A stretch of 64,000 bases of DNA from positions 2,170,001-2,234,000 of the forward strand of contig JAEILZ010000007.1 of NCBI GenBank assembly GCA_018873225.1, written 5' to 3'. Both the position numbers and the translations under genes were made by a program. Below, piece by piece: positions 35,939 to 49,000 of the stretch (the first letter of the stretch is position 1; every line of letters starts with the position of its first letter). The notes beneath the pieces are model-generated. The model ran no database searches, had not been told where the DNA came from, and saw nothing but the letters and a program-made list of their open reading frames with translations. This DNA comes from [Phialemoniopsis] sp. UDSM-2020. Its lineage: Eukaryota; Ascomycota; Sordariomycetes; Thyridiales; Thyridiaceae.

Positions 35939-35990
35939 CTTCCATCCATCCATCTGTGCCATCCAGCCAGCCAGCCATCCAATCCATCCG
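35939..35990. repeat. CCAT/CAGC-rich simple repeat
   Basis: A run of CATC and CCAG tetranucleotide repeats upstream of the F-box gene, visible as repeated CCATC and GCCA units. Confidence 0.6.
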
Positions 35991-36344
35991 CATCTGTGTC
36001 TGCCCGCATCAATCCATTCAAAGCACCCCCCGAACGCCTGCAACGAACCACTGACTCCTCACTGTGTGATTGCACGAGCAGAGTACATATTCTTTACCCC
36101 CCGATGCTCCCCTTCCCCTCAACTCCCTTCCTTTCTCCATCGGCCATGTTTCCATATTTTGTTGACCTCGGCCCTATCGAGGTTGCTTGTTGAGTTCTTG
36201 GCTCGCAGTTTTCGTCTGCTGGTTTGCTCTTCGACTCCTTCACTTCTGCTCTTTTCTTCTTTGCTTTTGCAATATGCCTCATCTTCAAGCTCATGTTCCA
36301 GCACTGCACTAATTTTAAGCCTGTTGCCTGTAGCCCACATCAGA

Positions 36345-36361
36345 CCCCCCCCCCCCCCCCC
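36345..36361. repeat. Homopolymer run of 17 C
   Basis: Seventeen consecutive C residues about 350 nt upstream of the F-box start codon. Such runs are prone to length errors in sequencing and assembly. Confidence 0.7.
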
Positions 36362-36711
36362 TTGACCCTGCTGCGCGATCAAATCTTTAGCGTCTGACCC
36401 AAGACACCATCGACCCTGCCGACCCCGACTATCCTCCCTAAAATTTCAGATAGCGCCCGCATCCGCGGCCTGCCCTAAGATCCAGGGGCTCCACTCAGCA
36501 CCGTTGCCATCCGGAGGAAGCTTTTCTTAGCGCCTCGTGGCAATTTGTGTATGAAAACCAACCAACCTCGACATCTGTGGTATGCAATGATAATTTCTTC
36601 TTGAGCTGTCAACCCGGGGCAAGATTGTGGGCCGGATCCAATGGTTCTTCTTTTCATTTCTGGTTTTGTTTTTGGGTGGAGGCGCGCTTGAGAGTTAGCA
36701 AGACCACAGCC

Positions 36712-38236
36712 ATGGAACTGACGCCCATCAAGGTCAGGCGCAAACGTCGCCTTCCCGGCGAGCCCAAGCCCCTTCTCTGCCGGCCTAGGAAGCGCATCAT
36801 GGACCAAGGAGCGCGGCCTCTCTCTCGCCATGCGGCTCCTCAGAAGCGTACCTGTCCTTTGCAGGACAAGCTCCCCACCGAGTTGCTCGAGCGCATCTTC
36901 ATCGAGTCTGGCAACGTCAACTTGACCCGTGCAAGCCAGGTCCTGGGCGCCCGACTGTCCAGCAAGGCCGTTTTTATGCAAATGATCCAACGAGCCTTTG
37001 CTCCGACTTGGGACAGTTGGTTTGGCTGTATCTCGATCGAGGTCGGCGAGTACACTGATGCTTATGGAGACGCCGATCGGTTCCCCGGAAGTCCCCAAGA
37101 ACAAGTATGTCCATGTTCATATTCGCAGCGCCTTTGACATCAGAAGCTGACCATGATACCGCGCCAGAGCGAGATTCTCAGATTTCGCTGGGCAAAGGTG
37201 CCTTTGCTCCTCGAGGCACAGCAGAGGTGGCTAGAGACTCAGCCGCGAGATGTTCGCCAGGGGCGGGGATTTCAGCACCTGGCCGACTTCTACAAAGTGC
37301 CGCGCCGCATTCTCCGTGGCCACAAGCACGTAGGCCCGAATCATGTCGAGTCTGTGCATGAATGCTACAGGGTCGACTTTGAAGCTCACATTCATCGACT
37401 TACGGTGCTCACCCCTGCCGACACGTATCGCGAAGGACAGAATCGGCTTTGTCTCCTGGATATGCACCCGAGGCTCGAAATTCCGGAGGTATTACTGACC
37501 GGACCCTACGGTCATGACGAGGTACACCTCCTGTTCTGGCTCGTCCGAGGCGGGACACGCATTTCGTCTCAGCAAAGCTGGGAGGCAAGTAACACTCATT
37601 CAACCTAAGATCTAGCAGCTCTCTAACGCTCTATTGCAGTTGACAAAGCTAGGGTTCGAACATATCCTTATGAACGTGGAATCATTGGATCACGTCGCTC
37701 TACTCATCCATATGTTCGGCATGCTCGACGTCTTCCTGACGCGCTGGCCAGAGTCTATCTTTGAGGAAGCCGTTGCCAGGGTATCGGCCCTGGCTAAGCA
37801 AGACGATCACGAGAGGGTCGCCATCTTCCGGTATATACAGGCTTATTTCAAGCGTGTCGCCGATGTTCGTGCCAACCCTCAAATCATGTACGAGCCCAAG
37901 CCCGAGGAAGAGTACTACTATACCGAATCCGAATCAGAGGAGGAGGACGATGCCGACGACGATGTGGAAAGCAATGAAGAGCGGGTAGGCGAGGAGGAAG
38001 CTGCTTTAGAGATTGGTGCTTCACCGGTCAACGCAACGGCAACAGAGACCCCACAGTCGGCAGAGACAGCCTCGATCGACACTATCTCTGTGGCCCCTTC
38101 TTACACGTCCATCTTCTCTCCAGCAGCTTCAACAGCTGCTACATCTTCGGCCCGGACGTCAATCTCGGAAGGTTCTCTCGCAGACCCACCGTCGAGCAAG
38201 ACCTGGGGTACGACATCAGTTCAGACAGCATCATGA
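36712..38236 (+). CDS. F-box-like domain protein
   Basis: Exons 36712-37104, 37168-37584 and 37640-38236 join to 468 residues. The N-terminus is basic (RRKRR, RPRKR). An F-box-like helix set follows at about 46-92 (PLQDKLPTELLERIFIESG, then ASQVLGARLSSKAVFM). The middle (about 130-335) is conserved-looking without a named domain. The C-terminus has an acidic segment (YYYTESESEEEDDADDD) and a Ser/Thr/Ala-rich tail. F-box proteins act as substrate adaptors of SCF ubiquitin ligases through Skp1; the target here is unknown. The second intron must use a GC donor (GAG|GCAAGT), because the nearby GT shifts the frame out of the continuing third exon. The ATG at 36712 is chosen because the frame upstream has no ATG in a coding-like stretch. 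Confidence 0.85.
37585..37639 (+). other. GC-AG intron in the F-box gene
   Basis: A 55 nt intron with donor GCAAGT after GAG and acceptor TTGCAG. With GC at the 5' end the phase is 0 and LTKLGFEHILMN continues. Using the GT three bases inside the donor would shift the frame into an early stop. Confidence 0.75.
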
Positions 38237-40881
38237 CTGCTTTTTACGATGGCTAGGACCTGACCTGCCACATCAAGGGACATCATTATAGGCGACGGAG
38301 TTTTGGAGTTTAGGAGGGAAATTACAATGGACCGCGACTTGAGGTCATAGACGATCTTTCTAGCAATTCTTCCAACACGCAGAGTGCAGCGGTTGATCAC
38401 GTTAAAACAGCAAGGGCGAAAGATTCAAAAGATTCATGATAATAAGACATGCCACTAGCATTGAGGACAATACAGCAGTGGCACAATGCACTACATTTAC
38501 GATTCCTAACTCATTACCCTTGTGCGAAGCAAAGAGATCCAGCCCAACAACCTACACCCTCCAATGGCGCTGCGTCCGGTCTAGTATGTTTGCTTTTCTG
38601 CAACCCCTGTCAACCTTATCCCGGCACCGTCTTCCGGTGCTTCCGTATGCTTCAACACAACGCTGACAAGGGTTCTTTAACGAGGGGCTGGGCTTTCAGC
38701 TCCACGATATTGGTGTCTTCGTCCCATGACCATCGCTTCTAGTCTTCCATCTCGATTGCTTACCCACGCCCCCTGGCCGACGGATCCCTCGCATCGATGC
38801 CTCATTGGAGGACCTACCTTCGATATCGTTCCGTGACCGCTGGCATATGTCTCCGAGGAGAGATCGGGTGGGGAGAAGCAAAGGGGAGAGTTTGATGGCG
38901 AAACGCGTTCTCCTTACCCGAGAGTGTAAGAGTGTCTAGGTTTGATGAAGCACCCTACGGTATGAGAATACAACTCCAGAGATTGACAGCGCCAAACAAC
39001 AAAAGAATTCCAAGCGAGTGCCCACCGCATGCAGCAGAGGACCATGACACTTACTCTTGTCCGTTGTCTCCCACGACGGGTAGTATAGAACGTTGGGATA
39101 TTACCAATCTCCCCATGGCCGGGGAGCAATGCCCGCACCCAAGCCTTTGAGCGCAACAGCATTCGAATAGTGAGAAGAAATAACCTACCGACGGGGCATG
39201 CACAACATCAAACTTGCCTTGCAGAAGCGCCAAAGAGTAGCATTGTCATCGACACCATGCCAATAGCAGCGCACGTCTTCATGTCGTTGTCTGCACGGGC
39301 AAGATTCAAATGCAGGCACACACAACACGCGGGGGCCCGTATAGCCGCCTGCGACGACACGTGCAGCCCGTCCAATCGACACGGCCCATCAGCCGCCAGC
39401 CACGCGGAACGCTGCGTTAGTCGCAAAACATATACACCCGAATATTGCTTTTCGAGTCGGGTCTTGTCTGCAAGCCTCCAAGCATGTTAGAAATCAGGAA
39501 CAATCGCAGCAGTAATATGACGGAACCGTGCCCATGCCGAAGGGTGATTGCATGTTTGGCGCGACCCTGCCCGCTTGGGCGCCTAAACCCCCAGACAGCG
39601 TAAACTCACACCCTGGGGGTTTGCTCCTGCCGATGACCAGCTGACACTCGTCAGACAAAATCCAGCCATCGTTCGAATCTGTTAGGAGCAGTCTGTTTCT
39701 TGCAGCCTTCACGTCAAGAGGCGGCGCATGCCGAAATGCGACCTGCCCGCCTGCTCGCCTGCCTGTCAAACAATCCTAAAAGATGCGACCCCACTTGGTT
39801 CATTCTAGAAGGCTTGGTGGAAGATCGGGCTGCCTGTCACCTTTTCTTAGTCGATCGTCGTGGGATGGATGACTCACTCGGTCATGCCGCACCCACGCAT
39901 CCTTGGCCAGAAAGCCTGCTAGGGAGAAAACACTTGTTCAGGCCTCAACATGCAAACAGGAGCAGAGCCATGCGAATTGCGCCGCCTTTCCAGGAAGTCA
40001 CACGAGGTCCCCACCGTCCGTTCTTGCCCATAGCAAGGCCAGCCTGCGTAGACTGAACGCTCATCCACTCGTGTCAGCCCAAGATATGAAACACACATGC
40101 AAAACGAATGTTCACCCGTAGAAGAGGGAGAAAGACAAAAACGCCAACAACTCCTAGCTAAAAAAAGTTTATGTTCATTGTGTGAACTCGACTGTCAGTG
40201 GTGTAGCTTGCTCTGCTAGCTTCAAGGGAGCCAAAGGGCTTGTGGCAGCTAAAAAAGGTAGTCGAAGCCCTTCCACCCTGCAAGGAGCCCTACCAGGGAA
40301 CTTGAGAGTATCAAAGACTGGATCCTCCATTTCGAGAGCTTCCTATTCGGAAGAGAACCATTGAACTGCTACTCAGCGACCCATGATAGACACTGGTCAC
40401 CTCGTTGAGCTCTATCGCCATGTGGCGTAATGATTCCCTCCCCATTATCTCTCCGTGCATCCGCCCACCTAGGGACTACCCCGTCCCATCCCGTCACTTC
40501 AGCAGGCCTTCATCCACACTGGCCAGGTACCCAAACGCCGGCGCTGCGTTTGACGAGGCAAGCAATACAAGCTCCTCAGCTTTCTCATCGTACAAAATAG
40601 TGATTACTGCTCATCTCCATGACTGCGCCGTTTGGGGATGCCGAGTACCCCAGAAAACCCTTCCAAATTCCCAACCTATGCATGCAAAAACAAACCACGC
40701 TTTTGCCACCCCTCCTTGGCCGGCGTCTAGGTTCGTGTCTATAAACTCGATGTCTTCCAAGGTGGTATCAAAGCTCCCCTCTGCTCCGTCTTCACTGACA
40801 AAAGAAAATGAAATGCGGTCGCTTGATGGGCGCCGCTGTGTGCTTGTCTGTCCTTGGGAAAGTCGCCAGACGGGTCTGCGT
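38237..40881. other. Convergent 3' flanks of F-box and cyclin genes
   Basis: 2.6 kb between two convergent stop codons, longer than needed for 3' UTRs. I find no supported gene; open frames are short and unconvincing on both strands. Confidence 0.5.
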
Positions 40882-43016
40882 CTAGTTGAGGATGCCAGCC
40901 CACATGCCCGGTCCGCCGACGCCGCCCATGGCGGGGTGCATCGAGGTCATGGTGTACGGCTGGAAGGCCTCGGTGGAGCAGCAGACGCGCTTGCGGCTGT
41001 CGTTCAGAGTCGCCCTCACGGGAATTTGCTGGCTATCAGAGCCAGTGCGAATGCTCAGTCTCGGTCGTACCAACGTATCAGGCCATGAATGCTCACGGGT
41101 GAGCTGGCCCTTCAACATATCGCGGACATTGTCATGGAGCGAGTTGTCCAATGACACCGGACGACTTCGCTTTGAGCCAACCTTGACGGCGATAGGCTGC
41201 TGCTGCTGCTGAGCAGGCACGCTGCGGTGGCAGTTGTGCAGTTCCTGTAGGGCTCGAGCGGCGTCGTCCATTTCGCGTTCTCTCTGCGCCAGGGGAGTAT
41301 CCAATGACATGTCAACCATATCCTTAGCCACCGGGCCGGTGTAGGAATCAGGAGACGAGCTGATGCAGCTCTCCTCATAATCCTCTGGCACCGAGGCAAC
41401 GGTAGGCCTCAGGCTCAGTCTCTCACCACAAAGCTTCGCATACCGGTATCGCGCCTGAACATCCAGTTTGGTTGACGGCGCGCTGACCAGCGAAGAAGCA
41501 GATGAGATGGAAGATGAGCGAGAGGTGCGGGAGGAATCCGACACCATTGACTCGGGAGAGGAAGCAGTGGAGATGGAATTGGCGAGAGAGGACCGACGGG
41601 TCGGGCAATAACTCTGAGGAGACGTATCGTGTGAGACTGGCCATCGCTCGAAAGCCTGCGTGGCATTCAGCTGTGAAGCCTGTGCCATAGCGAGACCCAT
41701 CGACGACGACTTTCCAAGGATAGCAGAGGCGGCACTCGCTGCAGGAGTGCTGAGTCCAGCGGACTGAGGCGTAAGCCTCGGCGTGGGCAAGAGGCCTAGT
41801 GCCGGAGCCAGCCGACCGGGGGTATATACAGCAGTCGGGTAAGGCTCCATTGGCAGAGGCGTGCCAAAGGTCTTGGGCGTCGGAGTGGCCTGGTCGGCCG
41901 CTTCATAGCCGAAGCTAGAAGGTCGCTCGGATCGGGCAGAGAGCAAAGACCGTGGCGAAACGACCGAGAAGTCGTGCGACTTGACAGACACCGGGGTGTA
42001 TGGGGTCAGGTCGTCCAGGTTCTCCAGCTCGGGGGTGAGCTGCAGAATGATCTTCTTGAAATCCTCGCACTGTCGCTCGAAATATTGCTGAGCAACACCG
42101 CCTGGCGAGGGCGGCTGCGGCGGAGTGAAGCGCATCACACAGTCGGTCCAGCGGTTGTAGACCTCTTCGGTGATGTGGAGATTCCAGTCCACAGCAAGAA
42201 GGAAGGCCATCTCGTTCTGAGTGATTTCCTGAGTTGCCAGGCCAGATATCTTGCTCCACGCGCGGGCAGAGTAGTTGCGATCTTGCAGATACTTGGAGGC
42301 CAAGATGAGAGCTGCGAGAAACATTCTGCGACCACACTGAAGCGCCCGGCTGGCATGGGAGTCCTCGGGCTGCTCCATGGTAAAGTCATGGTCTGGGACA
42401 TGAGGTTTAATCAAGATAAGGTAGTACAGAGCAACTTGGAGGGTGGAGTAACTAGTACGAGACCTGCGCAGAGTCTCCTGGATGAAGGTGCGCAGCGGCA
42501 GCATACTGTTGCTCGCACCATCGTTGCGACAGATGACCGACGATGTCGGCCAGATGGCCTCCACGATCTGGGTTGATGAATCTGAAAGGGCAAGGTTAAA
42601 CATGGGGAACCCGGGAAGTTGCGACCTGGCAAAGGCTTACCAACGAGGTTGTCGACGAAGTTTACCTTTCGGTCAACTTGTCGAACCAGCTGTGGAGGGC
42701 ATCCGGAGCGCGAGGTGGCCGAGTGGCTTGTCCGTCGAGGGTTCTGCCGAAGCTCGGTAGGGACAACGTCGATCTTGAGGGCGGGCGCACTGCAAGATGA
42801 CGAGTCGGAAAGTTGAGAAGAGAAAGCCGACTGAGATTCGCAGTCGGAGGTGGGGGCGGAAATAGAGGTGTCAATAGAATTCTGGGAGGACGCGACGGAC
42901 CAGACCGAGCCGGACGAGGCTGAGGCTGAGGTCGCTAGCGAAGAAGAGTAAGGCGCGTTATGCAGGTTGATGTTGTTGCTGATGAAGGCAGGCGAATCAT
43001 ATTCGTCGCGCTTCAT
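40882..43016 (-). CDS. PCL-type (Pho85-like) G1/S cyclin
   Basis: Exons 43016-42641 and 42581-40882 join through a 59 nt GTAAGC/CAG intron in phase 1 to 691 residues. The first 110 residues are Ser-rich. The cyclin box spans about 120-270: VEAIWPTSS at the start, LRTFIQETLRRSRTSYSTLQ, ALYYLILIKPHVPD, then RRMFLAALILASKYLQDRN and WNLHITEEVYNRW. These are features of the fungal PCL/PHO80-like cyclins that activate the Pho85 kinase (S. pombe Pas1-type in annotation). The long C-terminus is low-complexity, rich in Ser/Thr-Pro sites, Gln and Arg, and probably phospho-regulated and unstable. A shadow frame at 40405-41088 overlaps its end. Confidence 0.88.
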
Positions 43017-46000
43017 CTTGGTTTAGGGTGGGTGGTAGTGGTCCCCAGAGATGCCTCCAGTCGCCGCCAAGCAGTGTTACCGGTAAATCGTTTTCGCCGA
43101 AGACAAAATCGTGATCCTATCGAGAAGCGAGTCCTGCAACAACCAACATGAAATGGGTTGCAGAACGACCGGGTTTCGAAAAGGGTAGAAGGCTACTTAG
43201 ACGCAAACGTCTTGAGCCGACTTTTCACGAACGATTAGACCGGAGAACAGGGCGAGGCTGGCGACTGGAGTGGTAGTAGATGTAAGTGCAAAATGCATCG
43301 TTGACAGCACCGTCGTTATCATAAGAGCGGAGAGTGTCAAGTCAATATGGCAAGGCTAGTGCTCAAATGAACCTAGCCACCATATGTACGACTGATGAGT
43401 ACGAAGGAGGGGAGATTTGGTATTGGTGGTTTTCGAGGCCTAGAGGGGTCTGTCTTGTTGGAGCGGCGTTAGATAGGGCGATGCCGGTTCGGGAGTGTCG
43501 TCGATGGTAGAGTTGGGTGGTAGACAGAGGAGCAGGTGGAGAGAGAGTACCGACGAGTACGGCGCGGGTGATGTATGGGCGAGAGGGGGAAACGGGGAGG
43601 TGAGGTCTGAAATAAATGAGAGGAGATGGGGTGACGGATGACTCTTTTGTTGGAGTACTGTGGCCTCAGGGGCGAGTAGGACCTGAAAGATAGCGTGTAA
43701 GTGACATGGCCCAGCCAAAAGTGAGTGTGTTGGAGATGACTCTTTCGCCCGGTTGTTTGGCCCCCCAGGTGGCGAGGACAATTCACGAGCGAGGGAGCGA
43801 TTACCGGCGGCTGACTGGAACTGGGACTGGGACTGGGGACTGGGCTGCCTTGGGTGGTGGAGGAGGGGAGGGAAGCGCCAGAGAGAAGCCCAGGTGGCTC
43901 CAACTGGTGACGGAGTACCTCGTACGGAGCGAGCGCTGGGTTTGGGGGCTTGGGCTGGCTGGTCTGGTCTGGGTTCTTTCTGGGTTTGCTAGGTATTGCG
44001 CGTGGTGTGACTGGGTAGCGGGTGGGAGCCTGAAAATGGATCCCCTTTTCCAGAGGGCAAAGTTGTGGCGAAGACTAGTGCAAGGTTTTTGGCTTGGGAC
44101 GGAGGAGGCAGAAGGGGTGTGGGCTTCGGATTGGGCGGACGAGAGGCTAGAGTAGGTTGGGTGAGATGGGATGGGAGGGGGGCGGCGTGAGAAAAAGTGG
44201 GTATTGCTTCGGAACTGCCATCGCAAGAGAAGAGCAGCTCATAGGCAGTGAACCAGGGGGGAGGGTCTCGTTTTTCGCCATGATTCCGCCGCCGTGATGT
44301 TGACTCGCCGGCTAGACTTTTTTTGACTAACACGGCACACATCGCCTCCACCACCCATCCATTACTCCCCTCTCTCAGTAAGGGGAGAGATATGAATGAG
44401 GTATGAATGAGATGTGTAATGAAAAGCGGTAGTGACATGAGTGAGAATGAGAGGGCAGCGGGTGGGGTGAGTGAACGGTGTGAATAATGCCTAGACAAAA
44501 ATGCCCCCCGTCCCGTCCGGGAGAGAAGGCGAGAATGAACAAGAATGAATCAACTTACTCTAGATCACGAAGGAGCTAAGAATACGATGAGTCTTGCTTC
44601 GAATCTTCTTCCCTGCTTTTTACCAGCCTGGGATGATCACAAGAGAAATATGACCAGATAGCGGATCAAGCCAAGCTGTTTTTTGGATTGTTGTTGCTGA
44701 ATGGTCACCCGACTTCTTTTTTTGTCCCTTTTTCTTTCCTTTGTCGCAGGTGCAAGTGAATGCCACGCGAATAAGACTCGAGGTGCCAGGCAAACAGGCC
44801 AGGCCACAGGGTGTCGGGAGGAAAAGAGGTGTGAGATTTGGTATCAAACGAATTGAATAATTTGAAAACGAGGAGGACAATGGAACCGCAGGAAGCACGG
44901 GTCTCAAAGCTGCAAAGGAGAAGAATAGTACAATTTCGAATATCTCTTCAGCAGACTACGACGAGTCGCTTCGTTGATCTAGATGGCGTATTCGAACATG
45001 GCGGCAGCTTTTGTTCGATAAGGGGAGGGGAGAAGGGAGGAGATGCACACTGGGGATGGGCGTCCTGGCAGTTTTGAATGATGCCGGTCAAATTGGGGAT
45101 TTTCTTGGGGGTGGGAGTGAGAGTGAGCGGACGACACGACTGGACATGCTTGCTGTCCTCAGTACTTCGATCGGGGGATCTTGCTTGCGGTGTACATGGC
45201 GCCCCGACCAACCTGCATACAAGTTTGGTGACAGCTCCCCTCCCACACAAGTAGAGTTTCATGGCGTTCTTGGGGGGGCAGATGTTGGCACCAGCCCGCC
45301 TTGCCCGGCCCTACCAAAGTGCGCGCTGCCATTGGCCACTTGGCTGGCAATCAGGTGGGTGCGTCAGTCTCTCTGTCAAGTCGTGCCAGTCAATTGCCAG
45401 TTCATCCATCCTAGCCACCCACAATTGCAGCAGCAACCCCTGTCTAGCGCTTCCAGGACTCATCAGGAAGCGGTTTAGCCCCCTCGTCGGCCCCCTCTGG
45501 CCCAGTGCGAAACGGCCACGGCGACGAGGGCAGACGGCCAAAACAAGGGGGCCTCTGACGAGACATTGCGAGTCACTCACTCACTCGTGCTCTCATGGTT
45601 CACTCACTCATCATGCTGGGCCTTCAGCTAACCTCTCACCTCACACCTCATCTCATTACGCTTCAATCTCCATTTAATGCCTTGCAAAACCACACGTCGT
45701 ACTGTACAAGTACGGTACAAGAAGTAAAAGGGTACGAAGTAGGTAGTGGGATCATCAGATACCTATATTCTTACCTGACGGAGGCCGAGTTTAATGGTCG
45801 CTATGAGAATAAAGGCAGGGTTGAGGAACGCAGGTGGCCGCCCTAACAGATGATACACTTTGCCAGATAGATACTGCATCTCTCAGCAGTCTGAGCCTCT
45901 AGCAGTATTAGTCCACCAGTCTTGTAGATAATATTAGTAGTGCTTTGGGTGACGACTGACTGGCTCAGGTACCGCGCGGATGAACACAGCCCATCGGCTT

Positions 46001-49000
46001 CAGCTCACAGGCACACTCGTGGGGTTTGGCGCAGCAGCCCATCATTGCATTGTTTACCATGGCATAGCCTTCCATCAGAAGAAAGCTCTCCTTTTCGTTC
46101 AATCAAGGCAGTGCTCAGCTCTGTTCTGCCGCCTACCTCCGCAACACGCTGTGTCAGCCTAGTAACCTTGCGCTTTCTCGTGGATGTTGCTCTATTTTTG
46201 ACCATGATACACCACCAAGGGTCGATCAAGACCGAAGTGCCTCGACTGCCTGCTCGGTAGTGACAACAGCGTGCTTGTGCTTGGTAACCCCGGCTCCCCC
46301 TCTCAGGTACATGTTGCGTACTCGCACTCCACCCTGGCCCCTCCCTTCCACCAGCACCTGAGGCAGCCATGCCTTGCATGTCGCAAGGTGTCCGGTCAAC
46401 CTTGGGAAATGTACAACAGATCCGTCATCTGTAAGATGCTCTTTAGGTACCTAAATTACTTCCATGGCAGCTTTGTTTTCAGACTTGAGAAATGTCAAAG
46501 GGAAAAGCCAGATCATTGAACAAAGAAAGTACCAGGATTCTCTTCAAGACTTGACTTTTGACAGGGAGCATCAGTGAGTGATTGTCCAAGCTTGTTAGAA
46601 ACGGCGAGTCCAGTACGGTTTCTGCACGTACCTGCTCATTGCGCCCGCCGTAGTGCCTGACCAACAACGAAATTTCTGGGGGCCCACCTTTTGTTCTGCC
46701 TCACATCGCGTCCTCATTTCAAGGCTGCAACTGTGAGATGGATCTCGAAAGACATGGAAATGAATGCATACAAAATGAGAGTAAAGATAAGAGACTTGCA
46801 GCCAGAACTGATAGGTACGAGGCTGTCAAGGCAGACTACGCAACAATCCCAGGCGGTGTTTTCTCTGGACAAGCAAGCCGGCAGAAACCGAGATAAATGC
46901 GCTCAGTTTCTACATTTAAGGTACCTTTGCAGGTCCTCCGACTCCCTCTGGTGTGGTGGGCAAAGGCCTGGAAATGAATGCACACTGTGCAGCGTTGCGT
47001 TTGGGGGATGCCGCAATATCTGAGACAGACCCAATTACAGGTTGATCCCGCCATCGTCTCCCGACTCATCTATTTCGTGGAGCGCAATGTTGATTGGACT
47101 ACGGGTTTTCCCTTTGGGGCCAACCTGGCGTCACATCTTCGCCGTAACCCAAAACTGCTCGCCGGTCATGGTTCAGAATGAGCCATCTAGTGAGAGCCAG
47201 AGTTTTGTGAGGGAGAGAAAGGAGAGAGGCGTGGCCAAGCCAACATGAAAGACGGAAGACTCTGTAGCAGGTACACGTCTTGAGCGAATATGTTAAGCGT
47301 GGTGATGTTGGATGCAATCCTTTCCGTCTGCACTGGACACGACAGAGGTTGGAACAGGCCATTTTCCAAGGCCTTAATTCCTCGCAGTATCGCAGTGCTG
47401 CCTGTGTATCGGCCTTTGAAGGGGTGCATTCAGCCGTACAAGACCATGGTGACTCAATCATCTCCTGGTACTCTCGTGACTTTGAGTACACATCTCACCA
47501 CACCAATAAGCAACGGCGGCTATGACACCGTTCCTTTGATCCCTCGCAAGGACTTACCGGCCCCAGTCCGCGACAGACTTGCTCTAGAGACTGGGCGCGC
47601 GGCTGTTCTCGGTCCCTGGGATCATCTCATGCTCTGAATTTGGCCGAAAGCGGCCTCCATCTCCAGGTTTTTGACGCGCAGGTCACCGGGCTGAGTCTTG
47701 AACGTTCGGGCCAGCGCCGCCATGCGTACACACGAACAAAGGATGGCGAACATTGGAGCGAATATCGGGTCGAGTTGAGTCATCACTTCTTACCACCTAG
47801 GCAGGTTGTACAGTGGAGTAGAATCCGACCCGATCATCAGCTCCGTCCAAGGCTAAGTGTCCGTGAAATCCCGCTACCTAATCGCGTGCCATTTTTGGCC
47901 GGTCTCGAGACTCTCCAGAACGAAGGTTTGGGGCTTCTCGAAGGTTACCGGAAAGGGGCTGACGTTGGTCGCCAAATGATACCAACAAACACAAATCATA
48001 TTCTTCCCCTCGGATTCAGAGACCGACTGCTGGTACATCGTGATGTGAAAATGAACATCTCTTAAAATGATGACATTGCATCTAATGGGGTAACATAAGC
48101 CGAGCGGACCAGGTATTAGTGGTGGCTGCCTGGCACGCAGGGCAGCCACAGATTCACAGCTGGCATCGCTGAAAGTCAAAGGGTTATGATTGTTCACGGC
48201 AACTAGATTCGTGCTGTGCCTTTGCCTGAGTAATTGGGGATCTGGCGTAAATTAACCCAGCCGTTCTGATGAATCTTTCTTCCGATAGCGGTAACACTTG
48301 GACCTCGACTTGCCATGGGTAACCGCCCAAAGTAAACAGTCGACAGTAGTTGGGCATGGAGTAACCCCTCCGCAGCCGGCAGTGAGTCACCTCGTTGCTT
48401 CAAAACTGTCGACGGCCACCCCACCGTATCCTTGGAGAGCCAGGCACAGCCAGAACAGGTGACCAAGTATTCCATGGGTTGCTTAGGTACAGATTCACGC
48501 TCCGTTCACACGGTCGTGCAGTCGCTGTGCTCCATGAACGCCAAGACCGCAGGGTTTTGGAAGGGTCAACATGGACCAGGAACGGCGCACATGACCGCCG
48601 AGCCATGTTGGTGACGATGCTGGCGGTAGCCTGGAGGAGATCCGGACGCGGCGGTGGGTCTCCGAGAGCCACGAGCTTGTCTCGAGATTGTCATTGAAGT
48701 CATCACGACCACGGTCAGCTGGGGACGAATGACCAAAGATGGCTCGGTTATTGGCTCTCGGGGGCGAAGTCTTCGTAGGCTGCCGGCCTATGCTGTAGGT
48801 GGAACTTGCTCATCCGCCATCACCAGTCTAGGGGCGAAACGGTGGGAGACTTAATAACACATTTGTGGCGTCTGTAAGTCCTCGGGGTCCAAATTCTCGA
48901 CTTCAAGCTCTGGTAAGACTCCGAGCCGCTCAAGTCACCAACCCTCCAATGTTGCCCTCTAATGGAGGACCTCTTGCTCTCGACTATTTTGGCCTTGACA

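Larger units (their letters stand above)
34726..36711. other. Divergent promoter region MRS2 / F-box gene
   Basis: 2.0 kb without a supported gene. Two plus-strand open frames of 183 and 230 codons (34816-35367, 35501-36193) have no family resemblance, and the second runs through simple repeats. The F-box side carries CCAT-type repeats and a 17 nt C run. Confidence 0.5.

Noticed and set aside
35501..36193. 230-codon plus-strand frame upstream of the F-box gene
   Set aside because: Runs through simple CCAT/CAGC repeats, low-complexity composition, no family resemblance, and lies in a promoter region.
40405..41088. 227-codon plus-strand frame at the cyclin 3' end
   Set aside because: About a third overlaps the cyclin coding region in antisense; the rest is 3' flank without motifs.
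42700..42760. tRNA-like string GGTGGCCGAGTGG
   Set aside because: Lies in the coding sequence of the cyclin first exon and lacks a matching T-arm.
43706..44155. 149-codon plus-strand frame (and overlapping minus frames) upstream of the cyclin
   Set aside because: Trp/Gly/Leu-rich, overlapping open frames on both strands in a G-rich stretch; a composition artefact.
47640..48065. 141-codon plus-strand frame in the gene-free region
   Set aside because: The minus strand over the same bases also looks coding-like in pieces, no start or splice structure emerges, and I recognise no family.
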